64,000 bases of DNA from Photobacterium atrarenae (GCF_024380015.1 NZ_CP101508.1:372001-436000), one strand, 5' to 3'; positions 39,631 to 49,399 are shown, counted from the stretch's first letter. Numbers and translations: made by a program. Notes: generated from the sequence alone by a model not told the origin.

Positions 39631-40080
39631 TTAGCCCGCCATCTGCTTTTCTTTGATTTCAGCGAGTGTTTTACAGTCGATACACAGCTCGGCTGTTGGG
39701 CGCGCTTCCAGGCGACGGATCCCGATCTCAACACCGCAAGAATCGCAGAAGCCGAAGTCATCGTCCTCGATGCGCTGAAGCGTTTTCTCAATCTTCTTGA
39801 TCAGCTTGCGTTCGCGGTCACGGTTACGTAGTTCAAGGCTGAACTCTTCTTCCTGTGCAGCGCGATCCACAGGATCAGGAAAGTTTGCGGCTTCATCCTG
39901 CATGTGGTTTACCGTACGGTCCACTTCTTCACGAAGTTGGTTACGCCAGGCTTCAAGAATTTTGCGGAAGTGCTCTAGCTGAGCTTCACCCATATATTCT
40001 TCGCCGGCTTTTTCCTGATAAGGCTCAACCCCAGCAATAGCCAGGATGCCTAGCGATTTTTTAACGTTGCTCTCTGGCAT
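39631..40080 (-). CDS. dksA: DksA, RNA polymerase-binding transcription factor
   Basis: DksA binds the RNA polymerase secondary channel and, with ppGpp, mediates the stringent response. The 149-residue protein has a coiled-coil with the tip aspartates ([13 protein letters not shown]) and the four-cysteine zinc finger (CDSCG and CIDC). TAGGAGATGCTAT precedes the ATG. Its likely targets include the tRNA arrays of this window, whose promoters have the GC-rich discriminator typical of stringent control. Confidence 0.96.
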   Translation of the reverse strand: MPESNVKKSLGILAIAGVEPYQEKAGEEYMGEAQLEHFRKILEAWRNQLREEVDRTVNHMQDEAANFPDPVDRAAQEEEFSLELRNRDRERKLIKKIEKTLQRIEDDDFGFCDSCGVEIGIRRLEARPTAELCIDCKTLAEIKEKQMAG

Positions 40081-40209
40081 ATAGCATCTCCTAATATACC
40101 TAATAACCGTCACTGGTTAATTTTGGGCGGTATCTATAGCAGAAAGGGTTATTTGTGGCAATTGCTGCATATCTTCAATTTTATACCAATGTGAAGAAAG
40201 CATCATTTT

Positions 40210-40920
40210 TCACAGCGGTTGATGGAAATCTATGCGGTTGTTTAAGTAGAGCTCATTTTGGTTCAATACCGCTTTGTACCCAATGATCTCAACGCCTGCC
40301 TGTTCTGCCTGTTGAATTAACTGATGGTAGACCGGGTCTATATGGTGCGCCGCGGCTACGTTTTCAATCCCCGAATGCAAAATTGCAAAAAAAAGTATGG
40401 CTCGGTTTCCATTTTGTGCCACTTCCATCAACTCCCGCAGGTGTTTCTGGCCCCGGGTGGTTACGGCGTCGGGGAAATAGCCCTGACCGTTCTGCAGTAA
40501 GGTGACACTTTTTACTTCAATATAGCACGGTGGCTTGTCATCAGCGGTTAACAAAATGTCTATCCTGCTGTTTTCACTACCATACTTCACTTCTGTTCGC
40601 AGCGACGAATAGCCTTGTAATTCTGTGATGATATCCCGGTTTATTGCCTCTTCGACCAGGCGGTTGGCGCGGGCGGTATTGACACAAATCCAGTGACCGT
40701 CCGGGGTATGGGTCAGCTCCCAGCTGTTGGGATATTTGCGCTTCGGGTTGTCGGAGGTGGAGTACCACACGGTGCTGCCGGGCTCGGCGCAGCCGGTCAT
40801 TGCCCCGGTGTTGGCGCAGTGGATGGTTTTGATGTCGCCGTCGGGCAGTTCGATGTCGGTCAGAAAGCGTTTGTAACGTTTGATTAATTTTGCAGCCTGC
40901 AAAGGTGGGTCAAATTTCAT
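40210..40920 (-). CDS. sfsA: SfsA family protein, DNA/RNA nuclease
   Basis: The 236-residue protein matches SfsA from [23 protein letters not shown] (residues 3-25) to the C-terminal half with [10 protein letters not shown], a PD-(D/E)xK-like nuclease motif. It was first found as affecting maltose metabolism in E. coli; its physiological role is unsettled. The start overlaps the thpR stop (ATGA). Confidence 0.93.
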   Translation of the reverse strand: MKFDPPLQAAKLIKRYKRFLTDIELPDGDIKTIHCANTGAMTGCAEPGSTVWYSTSDNPKRKYPNSWELTHTPDGHWICVNTARANRLVEEAINRDIITELQGYSSLRTEVKYGSENSRIDILLTADDKPPCYIEVKSVTLLQNGQGYFPDAVTTRGQKHLRELMEVAQNGNRAILFFAILHSGIENVAAAHHIDPVYHQLIQQAEQAGVEIIGYKAVLNQNELYLNNRIDFHQPL

Positions 40921-41528
40921 GGCAAATCCTGGTTGTCGGGTTTAGCCGGGGTAAGCGACCACTGTTTCAGGCAACGATAGTGGACTCCGGCCCCCCGGGG
41001 GCTGTTGATTTGTTCTGAAATATACAGGCCAAAGCAAGGGATGTGAAACTGCAACGGGGGAATTTCCGGCAGTGATTCCGGGCGGGCCCGCAGATGCTTC
41101 TTGAGGGTAATGTGCGGGGTGTAGGGCCGGCTTTCCTGGGGCAGACCGACCTGCTCGGCGATAGACCTGAGGGTTGCGGCCAGCAGCGCAAGCGGATCCG
41201 GCAGCGTGCAGCCCAGCCAGATCAGGCGGCTGCGCTTTTTGTATTTCAGCTCGGTAGTGGTGAGGGTAAATGCCGGCACCGCGATCGTGTCGGCCAGCGC
41301 GCATAGCTGCGTTTTTTGCGCCGCGGTCACGTTGCCGAGAAAGGATAATGTCAGATGCAGGTTGGCCGTACTGACCGTCCGTCCCTCTCCGGGCAATGTC
41401 TGGGCCAGCTGCTTCAATTGGTCAAACGCGGCGCGGTTTTCCTGCGCTGCATCGAAGGGCAGGGCAAAGAAGAGTCGTTCGGGGCGAGGCTCGGATGGGG
41501 ACTGGGTTTGGGGCGTGGTCTGGGGCAT
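40917..41528 (-). CDS. thpR: RNA 2',3'-cyclic phosphodiesterase (ThpR/LigT)
   Basis: The 203-residue protein belongs to the 2H phosphoesterase superfamily, with the two HxTx motifs HLTL and HITL. It opens 2',3'-cyclic phosphates; RNA ligation in vitro was the basis of the name LigT. The ATG at 41528 has AGGAG at 6-base spacing; an ATG two codons earlier adjoins the ribosome site and is less likely. Coupled to sfsA downstream. It is divergent from hrpB. Confidence 0.9.
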   Translation of the reverse strand: MPQTTPQTQSPSEPRPERLFFALPFDAAQENRAAFDQLKQLAQTLPGEGRTVSTANLHLTLSFLGNVTAAQKTQLCALADTIAVPAFTLTTTELKYKKRSRLIWLGCTLPDPLALLAATLRSIAEQVGLPQESRPYTPHITLKKHLRARPESLPEIPPLQFHIPCFGLYISEQINSPRGAGVHYRCLKQWSLTPAKPDNQDLP

Positions 41529-41665
41529 GATCATCTCCTGAGCGGCTGTGTTATTGAGCGGCTATGCCGGGGGCCGGACACCGGGCGATTTTTGTTCAGT
41601 CTGGCTGCCAACTTTCTTGTACAATAATCCGCAGCTTCGTTTGAATATGACATAAGGTTTCTACA

Positions 41666-44149
41666 TTGTCACAGCTGCCGATTGATACTGTCCTGCCCTC
41701 GCTCCTTGCCCAGCTTGGTGCTTCCTCTCAATTGATCCTTAAGGCGCCGCCCGGGGCCGGTAAGTCGACCCGCCTGCCGCTGGTACTGTTGCAGCAGGGG
41801 GGGATAGCCGGGCGGATCATCATGCTCGAACCGCGTCGCCTGGCGGCGCGCAATATTGCGTCATACCTGGCAGCCCAGCTCGGCGAGTCGGTCGGCCAGA
41901 CCGTGGGGCTGCGGGTGCGTGGTGAGACCAAGGTGAGTGCCTCGACCCGGCTGGAAATTGTCACCGAAGGAGTGATGACCCGGATGCTGCAGCAGGATCC
42001 GGAGCTGAACGGAATTGAGTTGCTGATCTTTGATGAGTTCCATGAGCGCAGTATTCATGCCGACACCGCGCTGGCCCTGGCGCTGGAAGTGCAGGAAGCC
42101 TTGCGGGACGATCTGAAGTTGCTGGTGATGTCGGCCACCCTGGATCAGGAAGCATTGATCGCTTTGTTGCCGGCGGCGGCGTATCTCGAATCTGAAGGGC
42201 GCTGCTATCCGGTTGAGCACCGCTATCAACCTGTGCGTGAGCAGTATCAATTGATTGAAACCACCGCCCAGGCGGTGAGCCGACTGCTGGCCAGTGAGCC
42301 AGGATCGATCCTGGTGTTTCTTCCGGGCGCCGGGGAGATCCGGCAACTGGCTGAGCAATTGTCTGAGCGGGTGGGACCGGAGGTGCTGGTGTGTCCGCTG
42401 TTTGGCCAGCTCAGCAGCGCGGCGCAACAGCAGGCGATCACCCCGGCACCAGCCGGCAAGCGCAAGGTGGTGATCGCGACCAATATTGCCGAAACCAGCC
42501 TGACCATTGAAGGGATCCGGATGGTGATCGATTGCGGCCTGGAGCGGGTGGCACAGTGGGATCCGAAAACCGGGATCAGCCGGCTGGAGCTGGCCCGCAT
42601 TGCCCGATCGTCAGCCGAGCAGCGGGCCGGCCGGGCCGGGCGTCTGGAACCGGGGATCTGTCTGCGTCTATACAGCGAAGAGATGCTGAACCGGCAACCG
42701 GCCACCCCGCAGCCGGAAATCCTGCGCGCGGATCTGACCGCCCTGGCGCTGGAGCTGGCGCAATGGGGCTGCCTTGAGGCTTCAGAGCTGCGCTGGCTTG
42801 ATGAGCCACCGGCACCGGCTCTGGCTCAGTCTCGCCGCCTGCTGCAGGATTTGGGCGCGTTGACGTCGCGTCATCAGTTGACCGAGGTCGGTCAGCAAGT
42901 CCAACGTCTGGGCACCGATCCTCGCCACGGCGCGATGCTGTTACTGGCGCGGGAAAAAGGACGGGCGGCACAGATGACCGCGGCACTGCTGGTGGCGTTG
43001 CTGGAAGAGCCGCCACGAGGAATAAACAACCCGGATCTTCATTTTCAGCTTAGCCTGCTGGAGAGCGGCAAGCTGCCGCGGGCCAAGGCATATCTGCAAC
43101 GGGCCCGGCAGCACTTTCATAAAATTGTCCCTGCGGACTCCGGCGCGGCGAAATCGACGTCGCTTCACGTCTCTGCGGCCTGGGTTGCGCCTTTGATGGC
43201 GGCGGGTTATCCGGATCGCATTGCGCTGTCACGGGGACGCGACGGGCGTTATCAGCTGGCCAACGGCCAGGGGGCGATGTTGTCTCCGGATGAGCCGCTG
43301 GCTGATGCAGCCATGCTGGTGGTGGCGGATATCGTCAAAACCCGCCAGGGCGACAGCCGAATTTTTACTGCGATTGCCGCCGATCCCGTGCAGCTTCAGG
43401 CCGAGCTGCCGCATCTGTTTACCGAACGGGAGTGGCTCGACTGGGATGACAAAAAAGGGCGGCTGACGGCTGAGCAGCATCTGTGCTGCGGGCAGCTGGT
43501 GCTCAAGCGTACCGTCATGGCCGAGCCGGATCCGGCCCGGGCCAGCGAAGCGCTGCTCAATGCCATTGTCCGCAAAGGACTGAAGGTGCTGCCCTGGGAC
43601 GCCCGTGCGGAAAGTTTGCTGGTCCGGGCCCGGTGTGCGGCGGACTGGTTGCCGGAGCTGGCACTGCCGGCGATGGATGAGGTCAGTTTGCTGGCTGAGG
43701 CCGAACAATGGCTGCTGCCGTTTATGACCGGGATGACACGGCTCAAGATGATTGAAAAGTTGGATTTGGTGGCGGCGCTGGAGGCGCGGCTGGGTTGGGA
43801 GAAAACCAAGGCACTTAATGAAGCTTTGCCGACCCATTATCAGGTGCCGACCGGATCCCGTTATCCGATCCGCTATCAGGTCGGCCAGCAGCCGGCGCTG
43901 GCGGTCCGGATGCAGGAAATGTTCGGCGAGCAAGCCTCGCCGGTGATCGCCTATGGGAAGGTGGCGCTGGTGCTGGAGCTGTTATCGCCCGCCCAGCGGC
44001 CGTTGCAAATCACCCAGGATCTGGCGGCGTTCTGGCAGGGCTCGTACCGGGACGTGCAGAAAGAAATGAAAGGGCGCTATCCCAAACATGTCTGGCCGGA
44101 TGATCCGGCCAATCATGCGCCAACCAGAAAAACCAAAAAGTATATGTGA
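41666..44149 (+). CDS. hrpB: HrpB, DEAH-family ATP-dependent helicase
   Basis: The 827-residue helicase carries motif I (APPGAGKST), motif II as DEFH (FDEFHERS), motif III (SATLD) and motif VI (QRAGRAGR), followed by the HA2 and HrpB C-terminal domains. The precise substrate is not established in most bacteria. The start is TTG at 41666 with AAGG nine bases upstream; this gives an N-terminus MSQLPI that fits the family. It precedes mrcB as in E. coli. Confidence 0.94.
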   Translation: MSQLPIDTVLPSLLAQLGASSQLILKAPPGAGKSTRLPLVLLQQGGIAGRIIMLEPRRLAARNIASYLAAQLGESVGQTVGLRVRGETKVSASTRLEIVTEGVMTRMLQQDPELNGIELLIFDEFHERSIHADTALALALEVQEALRDDLKLLVMSATLDQEALIALLPAAAYLESEGRCYPVEHRYQPVREQYQLIETTAQAVSRLLASEPGSILVFLPGAGEIRQLAEQLSERVGPEVLVCPLFGQLSSAAQQQAITPAPAGKRKVVIATNIAETSLTIEGIRMVIDCGLERVAQWDPKTGISRLELARIARSSAEQRAGRAGRLEPGICLRLYSEEMLNRQPATPQPEILRADLTALALELAQWGCLEASELRWLDEPPAPALAQSRRLLQDLGALTSRHQLTEVGQQVQRLGTDPRHGAMLLLAREKGRAAQMTAALLVALLEEPPRGINNPDLHFQLSLLESGKLPRAKAYLQRARQHFHKIVPADSGAAKSTSLHVSAAWVAPLMAAGYPDRIALSRGRDGRYQLANGQGAMLSPDEPLADAAMLVVADIVKTRQGDSRIFTAIAADPVQLQAELPHLFTEREWLDWDDKKGRLTAEQHLCCGQLVLKRTVMAEPDPARASEALLNAIVRKGLKVLPWDARAESLLVRARCAADWLPELALPAMDEVSLLAEAEQWLLPFMTGMTRLKMIEKLDLVAALEARLGWEKTKALNEALPTHYQVPTGSRYPIRYQVGQQPALAVRMQEMFGEQASPVIAYGKVALVLELLSPAQRPLQITQDLAAFWQGSYRDVQKEMKGRYPKHVWPDDPANHAPTRKTKKYM

Positions 44150-44251
44150 TTGGCTGACTGGTCGCCTGGGTGATCAGTGAGGCAAATGTGATTGCTGTGC
44201 CGGTACGGATGAATGTGCTGGCCGGGGAAGAATTCGGGAATCGTTGTGAAG

Positions 44252-46705
44252 ATGAAGTTAACCCTGCGGGGACGTGCAGCTGCGCCGCAGAAACCGGGGG
44301 CAAAAAAGCCGGGAAGCAAAAAGCCCGCACCGAAGAATCCGGGCGCGAAAAAGCCTGCGGCGACACGAAAAAAAGCACCGGCGAAAAAGGGCAGCCCGCG
44401 CAAGCCGCGTAAAAAATCTGCTAAGAAAAACACCTCAAGGATGCCGGGCTGGCTGAAGTGGCTGCTTGGCTTTGGCCTGAAAGTGGCGGTGGTGGTACTG
44501 GCGGTCCTGCTGGTGGCCGGGATCTATCTCGATAAGGTGGTTCGCGATAAGTTTGACGGTCAGCTTTGGAATCTGCCGGCTGTCGTGTACGGTCGGGTAC
44601 TGACGCTGCAGCCGGAGCAGCCGATCACCATTGATGAGGTCAAGCGCGAGCTGGATCTGCTGCAATATCATAAAGTGCGAAACCCGCAGCGGATCGGGGA
44701 GTATTCTGCCTCTTCGACCCGGATTGAACTGATCCGCCGGCCGTTTGAATTCGAGGATGGCCACGAAGGAGAGCGCCATATCATGCTGACGTTCTCGGGC
44801 AATACCCTGCAGAGTATCGAAGATCTGAGTCGTGAGCGCCAGCTGGGCTATATCCGTATTGAGCCGAAAATGCTGGGGATGCTGGGGACTCAGGAGGGAG
44901 AGCAGCGGATCTTCCTGCCGCGGGAGCGCTTCCCGGAAGTACTGGTTGATGCCCTGCTGGTGACGGAAGATCGCGATTTTTATTATCATGAAGGCATCTC
45001 GCCGCTGGCGATTGTCCGGGCGCTGCTGGTGAACCTGCAGGCCGGACGGACCGTGCAGGGTGGCAGTACCTTAACCCAGCAGTTGGCGAAGAATATTTTC
45101 CTGACCCGGGAGCGGACCCTGCTGCGTAAGATCAGCGAGGCGTATATTGCCCTGATCATCGACTATCGCTATAGCAAAGACCGGATTCTGGAAGCCTATC
45201 TTAACGAGATCTACCTGGGACAAAACGGTGGCAAGGAAGTCCACGGCTTCGGGTTGGGTGCCCGGCTGTATTTCGGCCGGCCGCTGCAGGAGCTACGTAT
45301 CGATCAGCAGGCGTTACTGGTGGCGCTGGCCAAAGGACCATCGTATTACAACCCCTGGCGAAACCCGGAGCGGGCCAAACAGCGGCGGGATTTGGTGCTG
45401 CGGCTGATGATGGACAACGGCACACTCAGTGGCGCGCAGTATGAGCAGGCGGCATCCCGGCCGCTGGATGTGCAACGCAAACCGCAGATCGCCAGCCGCC
45501 AGCCGGCCTACTTCCAGCAGTTACAGCGTGAGCTGAAGCAGAAAGTGGGTGATAACTTTACCCCGGGTGTCGGGCTGCGGGTGTTCAGCACTTTAGATCC
45601 GCTGTCGCAGCAGGAAGCGGAACAGGCGGTGATGGCCCAGGTGCCGCGGCTGGCGAAAAAAGCCGGTGTCTCGGTGGAGACTGCGCTGGTGGCTGTCGAT
45701 CGCCGCAGTGGCGAGATCCGGGCCATGGTCGGTGGTAGCCGGCCGGGTTATGCCGGGTTTAACCGGGCGCTGGACGGCCGGCGTCAGATTGGCTCGCTGG
45801 TGAAACCGGCGGTGTACCTGGCCGCGCTGCGTCAGCCGAAGCTATACTCGCTGGCCACCACGATCGAGGACAAGCCCATCGTGCTGAAAGGCAGCCGGGG
45901 CAGTGCCTGGAAACCGCGAAATTACGACCGGCGGTTCCGCGGCGAAGTGCCGCTGTATTATGCGCTGGCGAAATCGCTCAATGTGCCGACGGTGAATCTG
46001 GGGATGAAAGTTGGGCTGGGTTCGGTGATCGATACTATGGTGCAGCTCGGCGTACCGCGCGATGAAGTGCCGAAGCTGCCGTCGATCCTACTGGGTGCCT
46101 TTACCCTGACCCCGTTTGAAGTGACCCAGATGTATCAGACCGTGGTCAGCGGCGGCCGTAAGGCTGAGCTGACGGCCTTGCGTTCGGTGGTTGATCAGCA
46201 GGGGCAGCAGCTGTACCGGAATTATCCCAAAGCAGCCCAGGTGGTCCCGGAGCAGGCGGCCTGGCTGACGACCTACGGGATGAAGAATGTGGTGAGCCAG
46301 GGGACGGCGCGCTTTTTGCGGCCAACCTTCGGCTGGGCGGCGCTGGCCGGGAAAACCGGCACCACGGATAATAACCGTGACAGCTGGTATGTCGGTGCCG
46401 ATGGTCGGGAAGTGGTCACTGTGTGGGTCGGCCGGGATGATAACAAGCCGGTGAACCTGACGGGCTCTGCGGGCGCATTGCGGCTCTACAGCAACTATCT
46501 CAAACGCCGCCAGCCGGAGCCCTTGCGCCTGGCCTGGCCGCAAAAACTGACGACGAGTAAATATCAGCGCCAGCCGAACGGCACGTTGCGGTTGGATTGC
46601 TCGGGCCAGCAGTCGTTGCCGGTATGGGATCAGGACGGTTCGGCCAAAGCCCATTGCACTCAGAAACAACCGGCCGGCTGGATCCGGGAGATGTTTAGCC
46701 AGTAG
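44252..46705 (+). CDS. mrcB: Penicillin-binding protein 1B
   Basis: PBP1B is a bifunctional class A enzyme that polymerizes and crosslinks peptidoglycan. It has a very basic cytoplasmic tail (Lys/Pro/Ala-rich, residues 1-60), one membrane helix (about 66-92), a UB2H-like domain, the GT51 glycosyltransferase domain (EDRDFYYHEGIS; GGSTLTQQLAKN) and the transpeptidase domain with nucleophile Ser515 (SLVK), SLN and KTGTTD motifs. Starts at ATG 44213, GTG 44246 and ATG 44252 are all possible; GGGAA favours 44246 or 44252. Length 817 residues from the chosen start. Confidence 0.95.
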   Translation: MKLTLRGRAAAPQKPGAKKPGSKKPAPKNPGAKKPAATRKKAPAKKGSPRKPRKKSAKKNTSRMPGWLKWLLGFGLKVAVVVLAVLLVAGIYLDKVVRDKFDGQLWNLPAVVYGRVLTLQPEQPITIDEVKRELDLLQYHKVRNPQRIGEYSASSTRIELIRRPFEFEDGHEGERHIMLTFSGNTLQSIEDLSRERQLGYIRIEPKMLGMLGTQEGEQRIFLPRERFPEVLVDALLVTEDRDFYYHEGISPLAIVRALLVNLQAGRTVQGGSTLTQQLAKNIFLTRERTLLRKISEAYIALIIDYRYSKDRILEAYLNEIYLGQNGGKEVHGFGLGARLYFGRPLQELRIDQQALLVALAKGPSYYNPWRNPERAKQRRDLVLRLMMDNGTLSGAQYEQAASRPLDVQRKPQIASRQPAYFQQLQRELKQKVGDNFTPGVGLRVFSTLDPLSQQEAEQAVMAQVPRLAKKAGVSVETALVAVDRRSGEIRAMVGGSRPGYAGFNRALDGRRQIGSLVKPAVYLAALRQPKLYSLATTIEDKPIVLKGSRGSAWKPRNYDRRFRGEVPLYYALAKSLNVPTVNLGMKVGLGSVIDTMVQLGVPRDEVPKLPSILLGAFTLTPFEVTQMYQTVVSGGRKAELTALRSVVDQQGQQLYRNYPKAAQVVPEQAAWLTTYGMKNVVSQGTARFLRPTFGWAALAGKTGTTDNNRDSWYVGADGREVVTVWVGRDDNKPVNLTGSAGALRLYSNYLKRRQPEPLRLAWPQKLTTSKYQRQPNGTLRLDCSGQQSLPVWDQDGSAKAHCTQKQPAGWIREMFSQ

Positions 46706-46712
46706 GAAAACC

Positions 46713-46742
46713 CAACACGCCGGAGAAATGCGGCGTGTTGTT
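46713..46742 (+). terminator. Terminator after mrcB, with its T-tract replaced by a mobile element end
   Basis: CAACACGCCG and CGGCGTGTTG form a perfect 10-bp stem, but only TT follows before the inverted repeat of the adjacent miniature element begins. The element seems to have entered the T-tract. Confidence 0.7.
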
Positions 46743-46906
46743 ATACCAATCGCAGTAAATAACTGGTCATTCTAGCGTGTTCAAATGCTCGATAACTGCG
46801 TTAGAATTTTTGATTGTAGAATAACTACTTATCTAAAAATTCTGCCTTGTTCTCAAACATTTTTCCGGCGCTATTTCTGATCACTTATTTATTTTGATTG
46901 GTATTA
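46741..46906. mobile_element. Miniature inverted-repeat element (MITE-like), about 165 bp
   Basis: The left end TTATACCAATC and the right end GATTGGTATTA are inverted repeats (10 of 11); extended to 20 bases (ATACCAATC...TAAATAA) they match at about 17. The inside is AT-rich with a further inverted repeat (AGAATTTTTGAT against ATCTAAAAATTCT) and no coding capacity. It lies exactly between the mrcB terminator stem and the stop codon of the HD-GYP gene. Confidence 0.7.
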
Positions 46907-48160
46907 GTCATCAGGATCAAAATAGTAAGAGATCCGGATCCGTGGATTGAGGTAGGTGTAAACCTTTTCCGGCAGCTTGCTGGGAGGAATCGCCCGTTCG
47001 ATCCGCAGATCACTGTCTTCCAGCTCCAGGATTGGCGCCTCATTGGACGGCACGGTCGGATCATAGAGCAGGACATTCGGAAACAGCAGACTTTCGGAGT
47101 TCACCGAGATCACCAGCCCTAGCTGCTGATTGGAAAGCTGCACCACACTGCCGGGCGGGTAAACCCCCAGCAGGCGGATCAGCAGGGCAAGGAAGTCGTT
47201 GTTGTACTGCTCTTTTTTATTCTTGAACAGATAGGAGAGGGCGCTGTATGGGATCCGGGCCTTTGAGGGATCCTGTGGGTGACATAGGTTGTCGTAAGCA
47301 TTGACGACGGCAACCAGTTGGGCTTTGAGATCGATGTTAGCGGCAGCCAGCTGGTGGGGGTAACCGCTGCCATCGAGCAGTTCATGATGCTGGCTTAAAA
47401 TCGGCTTGGCACTGTCGGGAAAGTCTTCAGTCAGGTTGGCCAGATCCAGGCTGTATTTGGTATGCAGTTTGAGGTAATTGTCTTCCGGCTCGGTGAGCGG
47501 GGTGGTTTTGCGGGTAATTGCGGTCGGCACTTTGAGTTTGCCCATATCATGGAACAGGGCGCCGAGGGCGATCGCTTTGATGTCTTCGGCCGGCATACCA
47601 CTGGATTTGGCCAGCATCATCGACATGATGGCAACGTTCAGGGAGTGGAAATAGATGTCTTCTGACTCCTGATTGTCATTCATCAGATGCAGGGCGAGGT
47701 TGTCGCTTTCCATCAGGGCATCGACCATCTCCTCAACCAGCTGCTCGGCTTCCTGAATAGCGGTAACCGGACGGCTTTTGATTTTCCCGATAATGGCGCG
47801 CAGTTGGGCCATCGAGCGATTGAAATTTTTTTCGCAGCGCTGCAGCTTTCGTTTGTAGTTTTTCAGCCGGTTGATCCGGGACTGCTTTTCCTGCCACAGC
47901 TTCTCGGCCTGTTTATCGAGATACTGGCTTTCATCTTCACTGAGTGTTTCGGCCGGGGTCTCCGGATCCAGCGGCTTGGTGTCACTTTTCTCCGGGAGCA
48001 GGTAAACGAATTTCACCCCGAGATTTTTGATCAGGCGAATCTGCTGGTTATCTTTGATTTTGAAGTGGTTCAGTAGAAAAGGGTGATCAGTCCACTGTAA
48101 GGGGAGCTTGATATAGAGTCCTTCGGTTAAACGCTCTACTGAGAGTTTGATGCTTGCCAT
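46904..48160 (-). CDS. HD-GYP domain protein with N-terminal DUF3391, probable c-di-GMP phosphodiesterase
   Basis: The 418-residue cytoplasmic protein has a DUF3391 N-terminal domain (about residues 3-130 including a charged coiled region) and an HD-GYP domain with the metal-binding HD (FHDMGKLKVP) and an intact HHE...DGSGYP motif, so it should hydrolyse c-di-GMP. No receiver or membrane segment is seen. The stop codon TAA is part of the right inverted repeat of the adjoining MITE, so the C-terminus may have been trimmed or altered by the insertion. It probably links to motility, biofilm and pilus control; that is inference from the family. Confidence 0.9.
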   Translation of the reverse strand: MASIKLSVERLTEGLYIKLPLQWTDHPFLLNHFKIKDNQQIRLIKNLGVKFVYLLPEKSDTKPLDPETPAETLSEDESQYLDKQAEKLWQEKQSRINRLKNYKRKLQRCEKNFNRSMAQLRAIIGKIKSRPVTAIQEAEQLVEEMVDALMESDNLALHLMNDNQESEDIYFHSLNVAIMSMMLAKSSGMPAEDIKAIALGALFHDMGKLKVPTAITRKTTPLTEPEDNYLKLHTKYSLDLANLTEDFPDSAKPILSQHHELLDGSGYPHQLAAANIDLKAQLVAVVNAYDNLCHPQDPSKARIPYSALSYLFKNKKEQYNNDFLALLIRLLGVYPPGSVVQLSNQQLGLVISVNSESLLFPNVLLYDPTVPSNEAPILELEDSDLRIERAIPPSKLPEKVYTYLNPRIRISYYFDPDD

Positions 48161-48426
48161 TCTTTTTCAGCGCAACCTGTTCTTGTACTTATACTCGAAT
48201 TTGCCCCGTTGTGACTGATGTACTTTCCCTGATACAGCCCAGTGTACCTGGCAACGGCGTCAACAATTTGGGTGGCATTTATTATTGTAAACTATATCAA
48301 TCAGCTACCCAATATGACACGAAATGGGTATATAGCGGATTCTTGAGAGGACCGGAGAGTGTATGTATGGCGTAAATAAAGAGATTTAGAATGGGGGGAC
48401 ATGACGCGCAGCGTGAACAACAGGGA
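48161..48426. other. Gene-free region upstream of the HD-GYP gene
   Basis: I see no gene here. It holds the HD-GYP promoter region (minus strand) and the outer edge of the first tRNA array. No clear operator was recognized. Confidence 0.4.
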
Positions 48427-48456
48427 TAAAAAAGCCTTGTCTTGTGACAAGGCTTT
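48427..48456 (-). terminator. Distal terminator of tRNA array 1
   Basis: AAAGCCTTGTC and GACAAGGCTTT enclose TTGT; six T residues follow on the minus strand. Near copy of the proximal terminator at 48537. Confidence 0.88.
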
Positions 48457-48462
48457 CAAAAG

Positions 48463-48523
48463 TGGCTCCCCCTGCGGGACTCGGACGGGGCGGCCTCCCG
48501 CCTGCGACAATTCGCGCGCAGCG
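48463..48523 (-). pseudogene. tRNA-Asn 3'-end remnant with inserted hairpin, array 1
   Basis: The last 30 or so bases of tRNA-Asn, including GAGCCA end, are present, but the T-arm is split by an extra GC-rich hairpin (GGGGCGGCCTCCCGC on the plus strand) and the 5' half of the tRNA is absent. It lies between the two terminators. Confidence 0.8.
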
Positions 48524-48536
48524 TGAACAATGGGTA

Positions 48537-48567
48537 TAAAAAAAGCCTCGTCTTGCGACAAGGCTTT
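48537..48567 (-). terminator. Proximal terminator of tRNA array 1
   Basis: AAGCCTCGTC and GACAAGGCTT around TTGC with a run of seven T on the minus strand, six bases past the last tRNA-Asn. Confidence 0.9.
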
Positions 48568-48573
48568 CAAAAG

Positions 48574-48649
48574 TGGCTCCCCCTGCGGGACTCGAACCTG
48601 CGACATACGGATTAACAGTCCGCCGTTCTACCAACTGAACTAAGGGGGA
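48574..48649 (-). tRNA. tRNA-Asn(GTT), array 1 copy 1
   Basis: A 76-base cloverleaf with encoded CCA; acceptor UCCCCCU/AGGGGGA, anticodon GUU. The T-stem GCAGG/CCCGC contains an A51-C63 mismatch. Confidence 0.95.
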
Positions 48650-48698
48650 ATTGTCTGTTTCTGTGTTGCTATCGTGACCAGCACCACATTGTAAATAA

Positions 48699-48763
48699 TG
48701 GTGCCTCGAGTGCGGAATCGACCGCGCCCGGCCAGGGACCGACACATGATTGCGCAGCAATCA
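48699..48763 (-). pseudogene. tRNA-Phe 3'-end remnant with hairpins, copy 1
   Basis: The element carries the tRNA-Phe 3' end (CTCGAGGCACCA) and the T-loop, but the T-arm is interrupted by CCCTGGCCGGGCGC and the upstream part is replaced by a hairpin TGATTGC-TGC-GCAATCA (minus strand). It is preceded by the same spacer as the real tRNA-Phe downstream, so it is a partial tandem duplicate. Confidence 0.8.
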
Positions 48764-48806
48764 CAGAAGGGTTTGGCTATCGTGACCAGCACCACATTGT
48801 AAATAA

Positions 48807-48882
48807 TGGTGCCTCGAGGCGGAATCGAACCACCGACACGAGGATTTTCAATCCTCTGCTCTACCGACTGAGCTATCGAGGC
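48807..48882 (-). tRNA. tRNA-Phe(GAA), array 1 copy 1
   Basis: 76 bases with CCA; acceptor GCCUCGA/UCGAGGC, anticodon GAA in GAUUGAAAAUC, T-stem GGUGG/CCGCC with one G-U pair. Confidence 0.95.
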
Positions 48883-48885
48883 AAA

Positions 48886-48961
<76 letters not shown>

Positions 48962-49004
48962 ACACAAAATTGCGTGTTATCAGGCGATGGCCTAACAACG
49001 AATT

Positions 49005-49080
49005 TGGCTCCCCCTGCGGGACTCGAACCTGCGACATACGGATTAACAGTCCGCCGTTCTACCAACTGAACTAAGGGGGA
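49005..49080 (-). tRNA. tRNA-Asn(GTT), array 1 copy 2
   Basis: Same sequence as the copy at 48574, including the A51-C63 T-stem mismatch. Preceded (on the plus-strand side) by a 35-base spacer also found in array 2. Confidence 0.95.
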
Positions 49081-49127
49081 ATTGTTTGTTACTGTGTTGC
49101 TATCGTGATGAGCACCACATTGTAAAA

Positions 49128-49192
49128 TGGTGCCTCGAGTGCGGAATCGACCGCGCCCGGCCAGGGACCGACACATGATTGCGCAGCAATCA
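49128..49192 (-). pseudogene. tRNA-Phe 3'-end remnant with hairpins, copy 2
   Basis: Same organization and nearly the same sequence as the remnant at 48699, again just before a complete tRNA-Phe with repeated spacer. Confidence 0.8.
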
Positions 49193-49235
49193 CAGAAGGG
49201 TTTGGCTATCGTGACCAGCACCACATTGTAAATAA

Positions 49236-49311
49236 TGGTGCCTCGAGGCGGAATCGAACCACCGACACGAGGATTTTCAATCCTCTGCTCTACCGACTGA
49301 GCTATCGAGGC
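49236..49311 (-). tRNA. tRNA-Phe(GAA), array 1 copy 2
   Basis: Identical to the copy at 48807, with encoded CCA. Confidence 0.95.
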
Positions 49312-49314
49312 AAA

Positions 49315-49390
<76 letters not shown>

Positions 49391-49399
49391 ACACAAAAG

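Noticed and set aside
40180..40205. A second copy of the MITE end before sfsA
   Set aside because: TTATACCAAT occurs there, but the C that follows in the element and the matching inverted end are missing within 300 bases; chance similarity is sufficient.
46904..48160. The HD-GYP protein as a degenerate, inactive version
   Set aside because: The second residue set reads HHELLDGSGYP instead of the more common HHERLDGSGYP, but the metal ligands and GYP motif are present, so activity should not be excluded.
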